DNA of 64,000 nucleotides from Marsupella aquatica (GCA_973895155.1 OZ316897.1:10540001-10604000), one strand, 5' to 3'; positions 25,270 to 37,216 are shown, counted from the first letter of the stretch. A program made the numbers and translations. Notes: generated from the sequence alone by a model not told the origin.

Positions 25270-25884
25270 GCCTCCTCATCCGTGTTGAGAGACGTGTCTT
25301 GACCGTCTAAGTTTGCTCGATTGATAGCCAACAGCAACTAGGAACGCGGAAAGTTCCGAGTGATCTCCATTAAACCCCGCCTTCCCATCATCACGGAGAG
25401 ATTGAAGAGGACCCACCACAAGTTTGAACAGAAACGCCAGAGCTACAAATTATCCATCAATCCCATCAGCTTCATGAAGGTTTGGGCTTAGCTGGTTCTG
25501 ACCACAAGAATAGTTCACGAGAATTTGCTGCCAAGCATTGGAGGTCCATGTGCGATTTGTTACTACTGAGACATTATTATACAGATTCGAATGGTCGAGC
25601 GTCGAACTCACTTTTCGGACTAGCTTTTGATCTCATCAAGCTTTCAGCACGGTCATCAAAAGGAGGATTGGTTGATGTGAAATGCGAAGGCCCTCGAGAC
25701 CTTTCCTTCTCCATCCCCCATTGCTCTGCGAGGACGTACGTTCACGAAAGAATTCAGGTGGCACAACTCTTCAGTCCTCTGTCATCTCTTGCGTAAGAAA
25801 ACCAGGATGTGGTCTGTCATCTCTTGCGTAAGAACACCTGTTACGACATGTTTACTTTGGTTTCAGATGGAGATATATATCGGA

Positions 25885-27590
25885 TGAACCCCTAAATTGA
25901 AAACTGTTACTTGATGGACTTGTGAGGCCCCATGAAGTTTTGAGTAAGTTATTTGAGGTCCATAGAAGGTGGATCGATCACTCATGGGGTCCCTCAAGCT
26001 AGTAACACTTTTCATTTTGAGGGTCTAGAGAGTACATCTCTTGTTTCAGATCTCTCAATCCCCACAACTTGCGGTTAATGACATTGGTAGGAACTCATTC
26101 AGGCTTGTTGGAAGAGCAATGGCTTGATGGCTTTGCTATTTGATGTTTGGTTAAGTTGAATTTCAATTATTATATTACCTTGGTTGGAAAGCCTACCAGG
26201 TTACTTTGTCTCATGGATACTTCTGTTCTGTAGTTTCGTTTGAATGTGCCCTAGATAAATTGTTTCTGCCCACTCTTCATGTTTTCAATTTTCTTTTTCT
26301 AGATCCCCTCTTTATGTCTCTATTTTCTTTTCAATCTTGCCCCTCCTTTGATAGAATAGGTTATTTATATCCTTATAATCAATTTATATTAAATTACCAC
26401 TTTAAACATGAGGTATATGCAAACCCTAAGCTATTTCATCAAAAGAGTATGAGAAAAACTATAAAAGATGAAGCCAACCCCAGCCCCTTTTCTAACAACT
26501 CATAATTTTGTTTCCTAAGTAAATGCTTCTGAATGACTTACTTGTCTCTAAGTAAAGTCATTTTGAGTGAAACATGAAAGGCCTACCATTTGTTTTCAAA
26601 AGGATTTGCAATCTCCTAGAAACTAAACTGGGCAGTGTGTGTTCTACAATGACACGTGGGATAAAATGTGGTCAACTCTAGTTTGTAAGACCATGAAGAA
26701 GTGCCAAGAGTGGGATACAAGTGGGGTCATCACTTTGTGCAACCATGAAGGAGTGAGGAAAGTGGGATAAAAGGGGTCAACAATTGTAAGAGCATGGGAG
26801 GTGAAGAGAGGGCTCACATACCAAGTCACCCAAAACTGATTTATTTCCTTGGAATGGTTTCTCTTTTATATAGTTTAACCTTGAAAACCCCATGGGAAGG
26901 GGGGACAAGCAGCCCAAAACAGAGGCCACAAGGAACACAACACAGCACAGCCCCTGCCAGGGCCACCAAAACTAAAACTAACTTTATTTAATACCAAATC
27001 ACCCAAAACTAATTTATTCTTCTGTAAGGTGATTCAGAAAAAGTTCATCTCAAGGCTCAAGAAAGAAATGTTCACTCAGGAACCATGTCAAGTGACATGT
27101 TCCACGTTTACTTCTCAATGGCCCAGATTAGATCCCAGGAGCTTTTTGGGGTAGAGGTGTGAGGCTGTGTACGTAATAGGCCCTTTTAGTCTTTTCTGAC
27201 CGCCGCAGTTTCAGACCTTATAGTTATTTGATGAACCCCATGACATCCATAAGATTTTGAGTATGCTGATATAAGGTCCATCTACTGTCTGGATCACTCA
27301 TGGGGTCCATCAAGTAACACTTTGCATTTTGGGGCGCATATAATTATCTCTCCCAATCTACCCCATGCATGAGTTTTAGGTAGAACATCTATGGATGATA
27401 TGGATCACAATTATGGTGTCCATCAATCAACAACATTTCATTTTGGGGGTCCATATATCTCTCCCCAACCTACCCCATGAGATTTTGGGTAGGGGGATTT
27501 AAAGTATATCAATGATATGGTTCGCAGTCATGGGGTCCATCAATCAACAATTTTCATTTTGGGGGTCTATAAAGTAAAAATCTCGTGCTC
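25885..27590. repeat. Interrupted repeat family around CATGGGGTCCATCAA
   Basis: One unit lies near 25965-26040. Three more lie in a row at about 27285-27350, 27400-27460 and 27515-27575, spaced about 115 bp. Each contains GGATCACTCATGGGGTCC-like text followed by CATTTTGGGGGTC. Function is unknown; probably old satellite or transposon-derived sequence. Confidence 0.6.
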
Positions 27591-28604
27591 CCTGGTCAAG
27601 TTCTATGGAGAGGAGTATCAGATCAGAGAACACTATGATATGTGATCTTGTTCTTCCTTTCTCATGGTCTATTTAAGAAATGTCAATTTGGCATAAGCTA
27701 TATTATGCAATCCCGTTCTGTGTGTCTCTTGGCTGATCTATGAAAAGTAATTTTGGAGGGAAGACTCCCAGCCTGTTTAAAACTGTCTACATTTCTTCCT
27801 AGCCATGGGATGGGCTTAAAGGCCGGTGCCAATCTACACCTTTTCATTCCCAACCTGTCCCTCTCGTTGCAACTCCAATGCTTCTTGAAATCTAGTTGCC
27901 AGACCTAATTGCCAACTGTCGGGGAATTCTGACTGCCTGGTCATATCATTATGCTAGTAGTTAATGATATTGCAAACATAATCACCAATACAGTAGTTAT
28001 GTTTGACCTTACCAACTATGATAGCTATCCTATTTGACCCAAAGGTTATGATAGACTGTATGTAGTCAAGATTGGTATCAATTGAGTGATGTGATGACTA
28101 TGTGAGAGTTAAGATCAATTAGTTTGGATCTGTTGTGCTAATTACGGGTCTAGTTAGAGACTCTTGTAATTCTGAAAATTCAGGGAAAAATCCATGTCAT
28201 CTCATAAATTCTTAACCATTGGATCTATGTAATTGGACCATCTAGATTCTTATCATGTGGGAACACATGTGGGACAAAAATGGGAACTAATGTAATTAGA
28301 TAATGTCCATGCATTCATGTCGTGCCAAAATAGATGCATGTCTCCCATTTTGCTTAACCATACCATGCCAAAGTGAATGAGTGCAATTAACTTTCCCCCC
28401 ATTCCACGCCTCCACATCTATTCTCCACCAAATCATCATCATCAAACACTACAGTACAAGTTCCCCCCCCCCCCTAAATCCCCCTTTTTTGTTTAACTTT
28501 TGTCCTTTATAAAATGAGGAAGGAGTGTGGGTAAATCGTAGCACTTCATCAAAACATAAACTTTTTTGGTGCCATCAGATCCACCGAGACACTCCTCCCA
28601 CTAC

Positions 28605-28865
28605 ACGATGATTGGATATTATGCACAACTACCTCAATATCAATCACCCATTTACAATGTTATATAATCCCTATAATCAACCATTAAAGGGCTCTATAAA
28701 AATATTTGAAGTTTTGGATGATTGGACATTATTTGACAATATTTGGGAAGTTTTGGTTGATTGGTATTGAGCTAGTTTTGCATAATATCCAATCACCCAA
28801 ACTTCAAATATTTTTGTAGAGCCCTTGCTGGTTACTTATAGGGATTATATAACATTGTAAAAAAA
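28605..28865. repeat. Complex foldback with roughly 80-bp inverted arms
   Basis: The arm at about 28655-28733 (TATATAATCCCTATAATC, then AGGGCTCTATAAAAATATTT) is inverted at about 28779-28862 (AAATATTTTTGTAGAGCCCT, then TAGGGATTATATAACATTG). A second pair, 28605-28650 and 28750-28795, is also inverted, giving nested modules. No coding capacity was seen. It fits a MITE-like or foldback element and could be transcribed into a hairpin. Confidence 0.75.
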
Positions 28866-30219
28866 AAAACTCAACTAAGATTTCCCCCCAAGTCCTTGCA
28901 ACACTTAATTGTTCCCATTTCTTAATAAAAATGGGGAATGAAGAAAAATAGTGTTGAACTTGATGGCAAGCTCAAAAATTCCAAGATGAGTGAGAGAAAA
29001 AAGGGAAACAAAAAAAAAAAACTACTATTATTGATTTGAGAATTTCATCTCAACTTGAACTATTGAAAATTGCATAATCTAAATATATACTTTGCCAGTT
29101 TTCTTGTCATCTTCTTCCATTGTTGATTAAGGAAACTAGCTATAGTTAGCTTGAAATATTTTGAATGTCTTGAACATCTAACCTGGTTTTTCCATTGGAT
29201 TGTCGTCCATGTCCTCTACTGTAAGTGCAACACCCTTTCCAACCCTTGACAGTGGATTGGGTCTCTTACTTTGCCCCACTCCACCCCTCCTGATTTGAGT
29301 CCTGGTTGGCTGGCCCACTCCCGTTCGCTGTTCAAGGGAGGGAGAGCGTATCGGCTAACTTGAGGATGGTGACAAACATCCCATTATAAGAAACTCACAA
29401 GATGTTCACCATTGGATGATTCCAAACTAGCCAGGTTCCTTTGCTTAATCAACAGTGGAAAATGGGTTGGAATGTCATTATTTAACACAAAATAGTGATC
29501 GACAAAGTATCCAATTCTATCATTCCTTTTGGTGTCCCTCAAGCTTGTATTTGACCTAAGGCTGTAGTACGCAACAAGAGCATACAAGAACCTTCAAATC
29601 AAGTTAGACTTATTCAGAGTATTTGTAGTAGTGCAATCCATGCATTGACTAGATAAGTCCAAATATAAATACAAATTCTTCCACAAAGACACAAATAAAG
29701 CTTCTTCCACTTAGAAGGCAGTTGTGTCCCAATTTGTGACTATCTCTGGAAAACTAATCAATGGTTAGCTTTGCATTGTTTTATTCCCGACTTTGACCTT
29801 CATTGATACTAAGATTTTAACAAAGTATACCAGCATTGAAGTGAATACAAACAAAGCTTCCTCTCGGGCTTCTTGAGGCATGTGTGTATGAAAAAATTAC
29901 AATTAATATGTTAGCTGGCTTGAAGTAACAACCTTTTTGAACTTCCTTGTGTGCAACTCTTCTGAACTTTCATGTGAGAACTCTAAGCGGATTGTAGGAG
30001 TGTGATTCCCCACCAATCAAGCAAAACTTGCTTGTGCACCAAAGATGACTAAGCCAACTTTATCATTGAGATCATGTTTGTGCTTTTTAAATTTACAATC
30101 AATGCTGACATACTTTGTTAAAATCTTAGTACCCTAACAGATCCAAGCTGACCTCAAAATTTAAAACAACTTTGCCCAATTTTAATTTCATTTCTATTAA
30201 TAAAAATGGAACAAATTTC

Positions 30220-30645
30220 CTAATTTTTTGGCACCAAACAAATTTTGCCTTTCGGTAGAGTCCAATTGATAGGAAAATGGTTGTTTGGCAACAAACAAAT
30301 TTTGCCTTTTCGTAGAGTCCAATTGATAGAAAAATGGTTGGAAATTAAAGCTCATTGTTACGAACACATCCCAACTAGACCCACATACTAGTTGTATTTA
30401 AAACGGTACAACGGTTCTGTATATGGATGACAAAATCACCAATGTAACAGGGGGACTATATATGAGAACCAGGACATTCATAAATATAATAAGAAAATTT
30501 GCCATTGGAAGATGTTCTAATTGGTAATAGTGTCACTATTGTTTTTCATTTACAGATATATAGTTCTGTGCATGGATGACAAATTCACCAGCCTAACCAG
30601 GGGAACTATATAAAAAACAATTGTGGCATATTAATTTACAAACAC
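30220..30645. repeat. Two small duplicated units upstream of the biotin synthase region
   Basis: A roughly 65-bp unit containing AACAAATTTTGCCTTT and AGAGTCCAATTGATAG occurs twice in tandem at about 30225-30345. A second unit containing TGGATGACAAA, TCACCA and GGGACTATATA occurs near 30420 and near 30565. Confidence 0.7.
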
Positions 30646-31239
30646 AATAAAAAAAGGGTTGCAGGATTGTAAATAGTGGCAATGTACTTAGTGTCAATCT
30701 TATTTAAAAAGCGCAACAGAAACTAGAGTTGGGGTCTACACTTCCAGAGAATGTAACACGACAAAACTAATGAGTACAACTCTATATAAAGACAAAACTA
30801 ATATAGAAAAAAATGAAAGTGAAATGTATACCAAGAACACTCATGGACCAAAGGTGAAAGGGAATAACATAAATTCTTGGCCAGCTTTTGTCTTTATTTT
30901 TGTTAACATTCAAAGAATGGGCATTCACACTAGTGTACTTAAAAGCTGTACATTTAGAGTTGCAGACGGTGAATCCTTTTTGCCGGGATTTTGGTCGAGG
31001 ATTGGGTTGTTCAGATCTTGGGTTTGGTTGGATCTCTTCCTGTTCTTTGGGCTGAGTCAGCCCTCTTTGCAGTGTTTTATGTCGCTGTTGGTGGGTGATG
31101 TTTTGCCACTTTCGCTTCCCCGTTTTTGCCTTGGTCCACAGGATTGGACTTCTTTGGTCCGTTGGCCCTTGACCAGTTGTGATCTGGTCTGTTATTCCTT
31201 GTTTGATTGGATTTTGCATCTCCTATACATAAAATACTG

Positions 31240-31290
31240 CTTTGAAAGGGGCACAAAAAGGGGCACCAAAAGGGGCACCAAAAAACTATA
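31240..31290. repeat. Short GGGGCACCAAAA triplication
   Basis: Three consecutive copies of a 12-13 bp GGGGCACCAAAA-like unit lie about 620 bp before the biotin synthase start codon. This may be neutral slippage or part of its distal promoter. Confidence 0.6.
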
Positions 31291-31329
31291 TCTGATGAGA
31301 AATATGGGAAAACAAGAGTGCCATCTGAT

Positions 31330-31780
31330 TGGTCTACTTCACAGGCCGTCACTCTCATACCTTCAACAACTTCTCCGGTACCAAGATTCCTTTGGATACC
31401 CGAATCGTGCGCTCTCGAATTGTACAGACCTCGAAATCATCGCCACCAGCTCGACTGAGCCCCCTCCCTCCGAGCTGGCTTGCGAAGCTCCACTCGACTG
31501 CAAGTTTTCTTGACCTGGATGAATTTGCTTCATGGGCCGATTCCGAACGAAGCTTTGACAATAATGTTGGGCTTTCTGAAACCCCAACGAGCCCGAAGGA
31601 TCGGATAGTGTGGACTCAGACAGAATTCTGTGTCAACTTACTCGTCACATTTGCAAGAACTGGATTTGTCTTCCAACACAATCATTACTGGTCTACTTCT
31701 ATCGACCTTCGAACGTTTTTCACATCTGGTGCGACTTTGCCTCTAAATCTGGTCCATGAGCAGACGGGGAGTGCGTTGCA
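31330..31780 (+). pseudogene. LRR coding relic upstream of biotin synthase
   Basis: A plus-strand frame at about 31640-31735 reads LQELDLSSNT followed by IITGLLLSTFERF and SHLVRL, a typical LRR. An earlier fragment near 31500-31545 reads LQVFLTWMNLLHGPIP. Stops and frame changes break the surrounding sequence. It belongs to the same LRR family as 1-1650 and 33340-33540. Confidence 0.5.
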
Positions 31781-31911
31781 GATGACCATCCGCTTTCTCG
31801 GCACAGGGAAGCATTTCCTATACTAGGATCAAGCTCTGCACCAATCTTAAGGATTAAAGAAAGTTGGAAGGTTGCTGACTGACTGACTTACGTACAGGGT
31901 AGGAGGAAAGA

Positions 31912-33165
31912 ATGGCGTGGAGGAGAGCTTTGAGCAGACTCTCTTTCTTGCGCATTGCCGAAGCAGCACCAATTGTTTCGGGTGCTGTCTCTGCCCCTCC
32001 AACAGTCTTGTGGAGCCGGATTTGCTGGTCACCTGTGACCACTTCCACAGCTGCTCGAGAGCCGGCTGCCAGTGCTGCTGCTGCAGTAGAAGAATCCGTG
32101 TCAAGCGACTCAGCTTCTTCAGGTGGTTTTGCTGCTGCTGCGCTTCAATACCATTCTTCGGCTGCCAGCGTTGCAGCGGAGGCCGCCATTCGAGATGGCC
32201 CCAGGAACGACTGGAAGCGAGAGGACATTCAGTCCGTCTACGACTCGCCGCTCATGGATCTCCTCTTCCACGGTGCGCAAGTGCACAGGCACGCTCATCG
32301 CTTCAGAGAAGTGCAGCAGTGCACTCTGCTGTCGATCAAAACGGGCGGATGCTCCGAAGATTGCGCTTACTGTCCCCAGTCGTCGCGCTACGATACCGAG
32401 GTCAAATCCCAGAAGATGCTCGGCAATGATGTCGTCCTGGAAGCTGCTGAGAAAGCTAAGGAGGCGGGGAGCACGAGATTCTGCATGGGGGCGGCTTGGA
32501 GGGACACCGTGGGAAGAAATACTAATTTCAGTCAGGTTTTGGGCTACGTGAAGCAAATTCGAGGAATGGGTATGGAGGTGTGCTGCACTTTGGGAATGTT
32601 GGAGGAGAAGCAGGCACAGCAATTGAAGGATGCTGGACTTACGGCGTACAATCACAACTTGGATACATCAAGGGAGTATTACCCAAAGATCATAACTTCT
32701 AGAAGTTATGATGAACGCCTCAAGACCCTGGAGTTGGTGCGTGAAGCAGGTATCAGTGTTTGCTCAGGCGGAATAATTGGAATGGGGGAGGCTGCCGAGG
32801 ATAGGGTGGGCCTGCTGCATACTTTGGCCACACTTCCAGAGCATCCTGAGAGTGTACCTGTGAATGCCCTTCTAGCTGTGAAAGGGACTCCATTGGAGAA
32901 ACAAAAACCAGTAGAAATTTGGGAGATGATTCGGATGATTGCAACCGCACGGATTGTGATGCCCAATGCTATGGTTCGGTTGTCTGCCGGTCGTGTCAAC
33001 TTCTCACAGCCGGAGCAGGCATTGTGTTTCTTAGCAGGTGCCAACTCCATCTTTACCGGTGAGAAGCTTCTTACCACACCGAATAACAACTCTGATGCAG
33101 ATCAGCAAATGTTTGAGATCCTTGGTCTGATTCCAAAGGCTCCCAATTTTGAGCAAGGGAAGTGA
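31912..33165 (+). CDS. BIO2: Biotin synthase, mitochondrial, intronless
   Basis: A single 417-aa frame encodes biotin synthase, the radical-SAM enzyme that inserts sulfur into dethiobiotin in the last step of biotin synthesis. In plants it acts in mitochondria. The first ~90 residues are rich in Arg, Ser and Ala and poor in acidic residues at the start, as expected for a targeting peptide plus linker. The radical-SAM cluster motif is C147, C151 and C154 (GGCSEDCAYC). The second Fe-S cluster should be bound by C191 (FCMGAAWR), a Cys in VCCTLG near 224-225, C284 (VCSGGIIG) and R361 (LSAGR). The YNHNLDTS motif is at 246-253. The chosen ATG is the first in frame and gives a good presequence. No intron is present, although many plant BIO2 genes have several, so a retrocopy origin is possible. 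All key residues are intact. Confidence 0.95.
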   Translation: MAWRRALSRLSFLRIAEAAPIVSGAVSAPPTVLWSRICWSPVTTSTAAREPAASAAAAVEESVSSDSASSGGFAAAALQYHSSAASVAAEAAIRDGPRNDWKREDIQSVYDSPLMDLLFHGAQVHRHAHRFREVQQCTLLSIKTGGCSEDCAYCPQSSRYDTEVKSQKMLGNDVVLEAAEKAKEAGSTRFCMGAAWRDTVGRNTNFSQVLGYVKQIRGMGMEVCCTLGMLEEKQAQQLKDAGLTAYNHNLDTSREYYPKIITSRSYDERLKTLELVREAGISVCSGGIIGMGEAAEDRVGLLHTLATLPEHPESVPVNALLAVKGTPLEKQKPVEIWEMIRMIATARIVMPNAMVRLSAGRVNFSQPEQALCFLAGANSIFTGEKLLTTPNNNSDADQQMFEILGLIPKAPNFEQGK

Positions 33166-33246
33166 AGGGAAGGGGAATACTTCGTGAATCAAGCTCTAAA
33201 AAAAATTAATAGCTGTCGATGTAGATAGATGAGCTGAAAATGTATG

Positions 33247-33294
33247 GAGACTCTTGGTATAACTGCAAAAGCTCCCAATTTGGAGCAAGGGAAA
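33247..33294 (+). pseudogene. Remnant of a second biotin synthase 3' end
   Basis: This 48-bp segment resembles the last 48 coding bases of the intact gene (33115-33162), including the bases for KAPNLEQGK, with about ten differences by eye. It lies 82 bp after the real stop codon. It suggests that a second copy existed and was almost completely deleted, or a small local duplication. Confidence 0.7.
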
Positions 33295-33339
33295 TCAATG
33301 GGGACGACCACGATTTAATTCAGCTGTTAGTTGGCACTT

Positions 33340-33560
33340 TTCGTCTTCCAAGATAATAACTGGTACACTTCCGTCGACCTTTGAACGTTTTCCAAATCTG
33401 AAGTCTCTAAATCTAGTGAGAAATTACATGAGGGCGTATCAAAACACTGTTAGATCTGTCAGACAATTTCGCGATTGCACTTCCTGCTGAGCTGAGTGAC
33501 TTGGTGAGCTTAAGGGACTTCACTCTTGTTCATTGGTGATTTAAATACTAGCGTCGGAGA
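33340..33560 (+). pseudogene. LRR coding relic downstream of biotin synthase
   Basis: At about 33352-33420 the plus strand reads IITGTLPSTFERFPNLKSL, nearly the same LRR as in the upstream relic (IITGLLLSTFERF). A second unit near 33478-33535 reads LPAELSDLVSLRDFTLVHW. In-frame stops follow. Biotin synthase therefore sits between two relics of one LRR family in the same orientation. Confidence 0.55.
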
Positions 33561-34852
33561 TGTCTCGAATTTCAAGAGAGCTGCAGCTTTGGTAAACCAT
33601 TACTCGGAAAGTACCCCGCCGTCACTCTCACAATGCTGGGGTTTTTTGGAATTTTTTGGAGTGCTGAACTTTGACTCCCATGCTTTGATATTCCGTACTT
33701 TCCAGTTAGGCTCCTGTCATGCCCCGCAGCTTCTCAACGAGCGCTAACTGACAATAGGACGTTATGTGCTGTCTAAAGGAACATGATACTATGAAGGAAG
33801 TTCAGGATATGAAAAGGCATATGGAGAACATGCTCTGAAATCAGGTGCTCCGATACTTGGAGTCAGTGATTTACATGAGACATTATCTAAGTTGTGAGAC
33901 ACAGGTCTGGAGCAAATTCCAGGGGTGAATCCTGCCCACAGTTTTGAAAATGCATTTCACCTCTCAGGGATATTCATATGTAGAACACACAGACGACGAC
34001 TTGATTGTGGACGGGTCTTGCTTAGTCGTAACAGTAAGGGACGTATTCCTGTCCATTGGGAACCCTACTTGTCGCTTGGCACAGGCTTATGCTCAACGGT
34101 TCGGATTTGCATCAATTGTTTCTCCATTCTCCCCACGCTCATAAACCTCAACCCCCTTCAGAGAGGTTTCGACCTTCTGGTCAGTCTTGAGGCCCATTTT
34201 GCTTCTCAGATTCATCTGCTTTGTCTTTCTCTAAGGACACGTCATGGCACCTTCTTAGGTCAATAAGATTTTGGATCTGTGCACAGCTCCATGACACTTC
34301 TATCTCTCGTTTCCCAAAGCTGTTCTTGGAGTTGACATCACATGCAAAAAGTAGAAGCTTTGGGAAACCAAAAGATCTCTACTAAAGAAATACGAAAAAC
34401 ACTCTTGGCAATCATCAGACAATGCAGCAGAAGACATCTGCCGTAGCAAATACGATGGGAAAATGTTTGAGACACGATTAATTGGAATTATCTTGGTAGT
34501 TCCCTCATAGAATTATCAAGGAACAAAAACTGGAAATGGTCAATATTTCTATCCCTGAAACGGTCTCCAACTGAACACCTGTCGTAACCCTTCCAAAGTT
34601 GCCTTGTGTTTCCGCCTTTAGCCTTGCGGCCGCACGGCCCGACACATTGGACAGCCTGGCCGAAAATAGGTGGTCCCAAAAGAACAAAAACATGCCTGTC
34701 CGTCGGACTCAGCTTGAATGTCCTCTGTACTATATCGGAGCAGAATTACTCGAATATGCGAATCCGGGCTGAGGTACTCCACAAAACTTTGTGACTTGAA
34801 GATGTTTCTCAAATTTACATTTGTGAACCGCAAATTAAAAGATGAATGTGCA
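33561..34852. other. Intergenic region between LRR relic and VTT gene
   Basis: No gene is supported. Several medium ORFs occur on both strands without recognisable translation. The last part is the 3' flank of the minus-strand VTT gene. Confidence 0.4.
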
Positions 34853-37216
34853 TTAAATAGTCTTAATCAGAGTGGGACCACGGATCCGATCATATCGGCT
34901 TTTGATAACAACTGGCAACATCACCAGAATTGCCATGAAAGACATCGTTGCAATGGTCCAGAAATCGTACAAGTCACTTAAAGAATTGATTTTCGACAAA
35001 ATCCCGCCTGCCTTTACTCCGACAATACTAGCAGGAGTCAAACCCACAGTGGTGCCAATGACAAAGTCCCTACAAGATGCAAAATAGTTTTCATTAGTCA
35101 GACCACAAAAATTACGTCTCTAGAACTCTAACATTCAATTGTATAAATGGTCTGTAAGACTTCACTTTGGCCTATCTCACAAACAACTCCAAGGCTATTG
35201 AGTCACTCTTCTTGTACACGGCGACAATTCCCAACGATGATTTCAAGCTTCAGGATCCTCTATGATTCTGTCGAAATGACTCAATGAATTCCAGCTGAGC
35301 TTTGCAAGCATGTCAGAACGGAAATTGTCAATTGGTCTTGTTTCAAGATTTTCCCTGAGCTTCTGGTTCCCCATGTAAACTGCAGAATAATTTATTTTCT
35401 TTGCACAGTAGGCTAACGCTCAAGTCTCTCCATCGAAGTACATTAAGCTGACGCATGATTGTCTTTTAAAGTGCAAATAAAAAGATAGGTGACATCCTGT
35501 GTTGGGAAGCCTATGGCTGATCGGTAGTAATAATATTTAAACATAGACCAATAAATAGTTCTTAGAATAGAGAAGGCAGAACAAATCAGGAATCCAGCAC
35601 CGGATGAATTGCAGCATACCTGTATGGGACACCTACGAGTGGTGACGCTACATTGATGAACCAGTTTGGCAGAATGGGAGTGAGTCGGATGAAGAGCATA
35701 TAATTAAGCATGTGGTGACGGTGGCGGTGCACTTCACGTGCCATCCACTCGCAACGCTCTGGAAAGTAATAGTATACAATCTCTTTCAAAATGTAGTTTG
35801 ATAGACAATAACACATCGATGAGCCCACTGCTGCAAGCATCTGATGTGAGAGAAGAGTCAGTTTCATACGGATCGTAACATTGCAACCGTTCTTTCCCAA
35901 TTTCAGGTCTAAAAGTACCCCAAGGAAACGAATACTGTGATTTATTTATCCCAGACAGACTCAACACTCAAATTTAGAAACATACCGTTGATCTTTCCTG
36001 TTTATTAAAGAGAGGGATTGAATCCATATTGATGAGAACCCACAATTCCACTGGGCAACGAAGCTATGAAAAGAACACCCTACACACTGCCTGGCATGCA
36101 ACCCAACCACACAGAATATGCCGCTCATTTGTGTTGATACACATTCCAGCCAAGCATCATCAAGGTACAGAAGAGAGTAGATTACTAAAGCTGCTTCACA
36201 CATTTCTTCAGTATTTCTTGAATATGGTTGGGATCTTGTTTCAGAGCTCTCATGCTGGTCGTAGAAACAAAAAAGTTTTACTGTTCACTCTCTTAACAAA
36301 CTTTCAGTATCTCTCAAGTATGTTATACAAAGGTGCGTAATTGCATGAACATAATGGCAGTTCGACAATGTGCTGCTCCTTGTAGGGTTACAAGATCAGT
36401 CTCAAAATCAGAAGCACACCAAAAATCCAACAGACTGGTCTGCGTCATCCCGACTATCGCTCTCGATGAAGTTATTGATGAATTAACTAATCCCCAAGCC
36501 AAACGTCAACACAGCAAAATGAAGGAACTCTGTCGCCCACAAAGAAAGGAACTCAAGGCCAAAGCTCAAAACTCAATAACCATTCGAAGGAAAGAGACGA
36601 GAGAGATTACCAGAACGAGAAATAAAGCCTCATAAAATCCGTAAAGCGATCCCGCCAAAATGTTAATGAAGATGGAGCCCGGAATGACGAAGGTTTGGAG
36701 AAACAGATAGAGGCAAATTATGCCCACTTGCACCTGCCGTCTATGTTCCTTCTGATACACTTCCAGCACTTGTCTGATCACCTTCAATTCCTCGAGGTTC
36801 GTCGGAAACCTAAACAAAAACTCTTTCGTGATCTTCTCAGCATCCGTGACATCGTCTGCCTTAATATCCTCGGACACCACCCCGACGCCATTGATCTTCG
36901 GCAGAGAATGGAACAGAGCAAAAATCATGGCGAACGAGACACTGAAGATAATCGCCAAGATGAGAAGCTTCCGTATCCACAAAAACTTGTTGATTCGCGT
37001 CTCCTTCAAGCTCGAGAGCAGTTCTGAACCTAGCGACGCGTCGGGGTACATGGAACTGGAATCGTCCTTGTAAATGGACGCAGAGTCTCTCGCGTAGAGA
37101 GGAGCTGGGTTCCCATAGATGGAGAACGTCTCCTCCTCGATGTCAGTCCCCACGCCGTGAGCCCCCAGCTCGACATCCCCGCGCGCATCTCTGAAATAAA
37201 CCCCATTCAAGCGCAT
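34853..37216 (-). CDS. TVP38/TMEM64 (VTT/SNARE-associated) family membrane protein
   Basis: Exons in transcript order are 37216-36611, 35840-35620 and 35069-34853 (1044 nt, 347 aa), all with GT-AG junctions. An acidic, Ser/Tyr-rich cytosolic N-terminus of about 75 residues precedes a first membrane span at 79-102. The VTT domain follows from about 165, with VIPGSIFINILAGSLYG, the signature around FIRLTPILPNWFINVASPL (252-270) and GLTPASIVGVKAG. The last span is TIATMSFMAILVMLPVVI. Family members are endomembrane proteins; relatives such as TMEM41B and VMP1 have lipid scramblase activity, while the role of plant TVP38-type proteins is less clear. Length and domain order are normal for plant members. 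The exon 3 start at 35069 joins PYR to DFVIGTTVG, matching the family. Confidence 0.9.

Larger units (their letters stand above)
18700..25870. repeat. Tandem segmental duplication, unit 2 (MATE copy 2)
   Basis: This is the counterpart of 11180-17340. It retains gene order, intron positions and flanks, with added DNA in intron 1 and the MITE at 25104-25260. Coding parts are more alike than introns. Confidence 0.85.
25871..30770. other. AT-rich, repeat-filled intergenic region
   Basis: No gene was recognised. It contains small tandem and dispersed repeats: three roughly 53-bp units at 26656-26800, a diverged 29-bp direct repeat at 26819 and 26992, variants of a CATGGGGTCCATCAA module, a foldback at 28.6-28.9 kb, a C10 run near 28462, and duplicated units at 30220-30345 and 30395-30640. 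All ORFs here are short and their translations are not recognisable. Confidence 0.5.

Noticed and set aside
26819-27020. Diverged 29-bp direct repeats at 26819 and 26992 as a possible target duplication
   Set aside because: Too long and too diverged for a typical target duplication, and the 144 bp between have no element structure.
30770-31513. 247-aa plus-strand ORF upstream of biotin synthase
   Set aside because: Composition changes along it, no domain is visible, an antisense ORF of 145 aa overlaps it, and its end overlaps the LRR relic in a different frame.
32119-32655. 178-aa minus-strand ORF
   Set aside because: It is antisense to the biotin synthase frame, which carries all catalytic residues.
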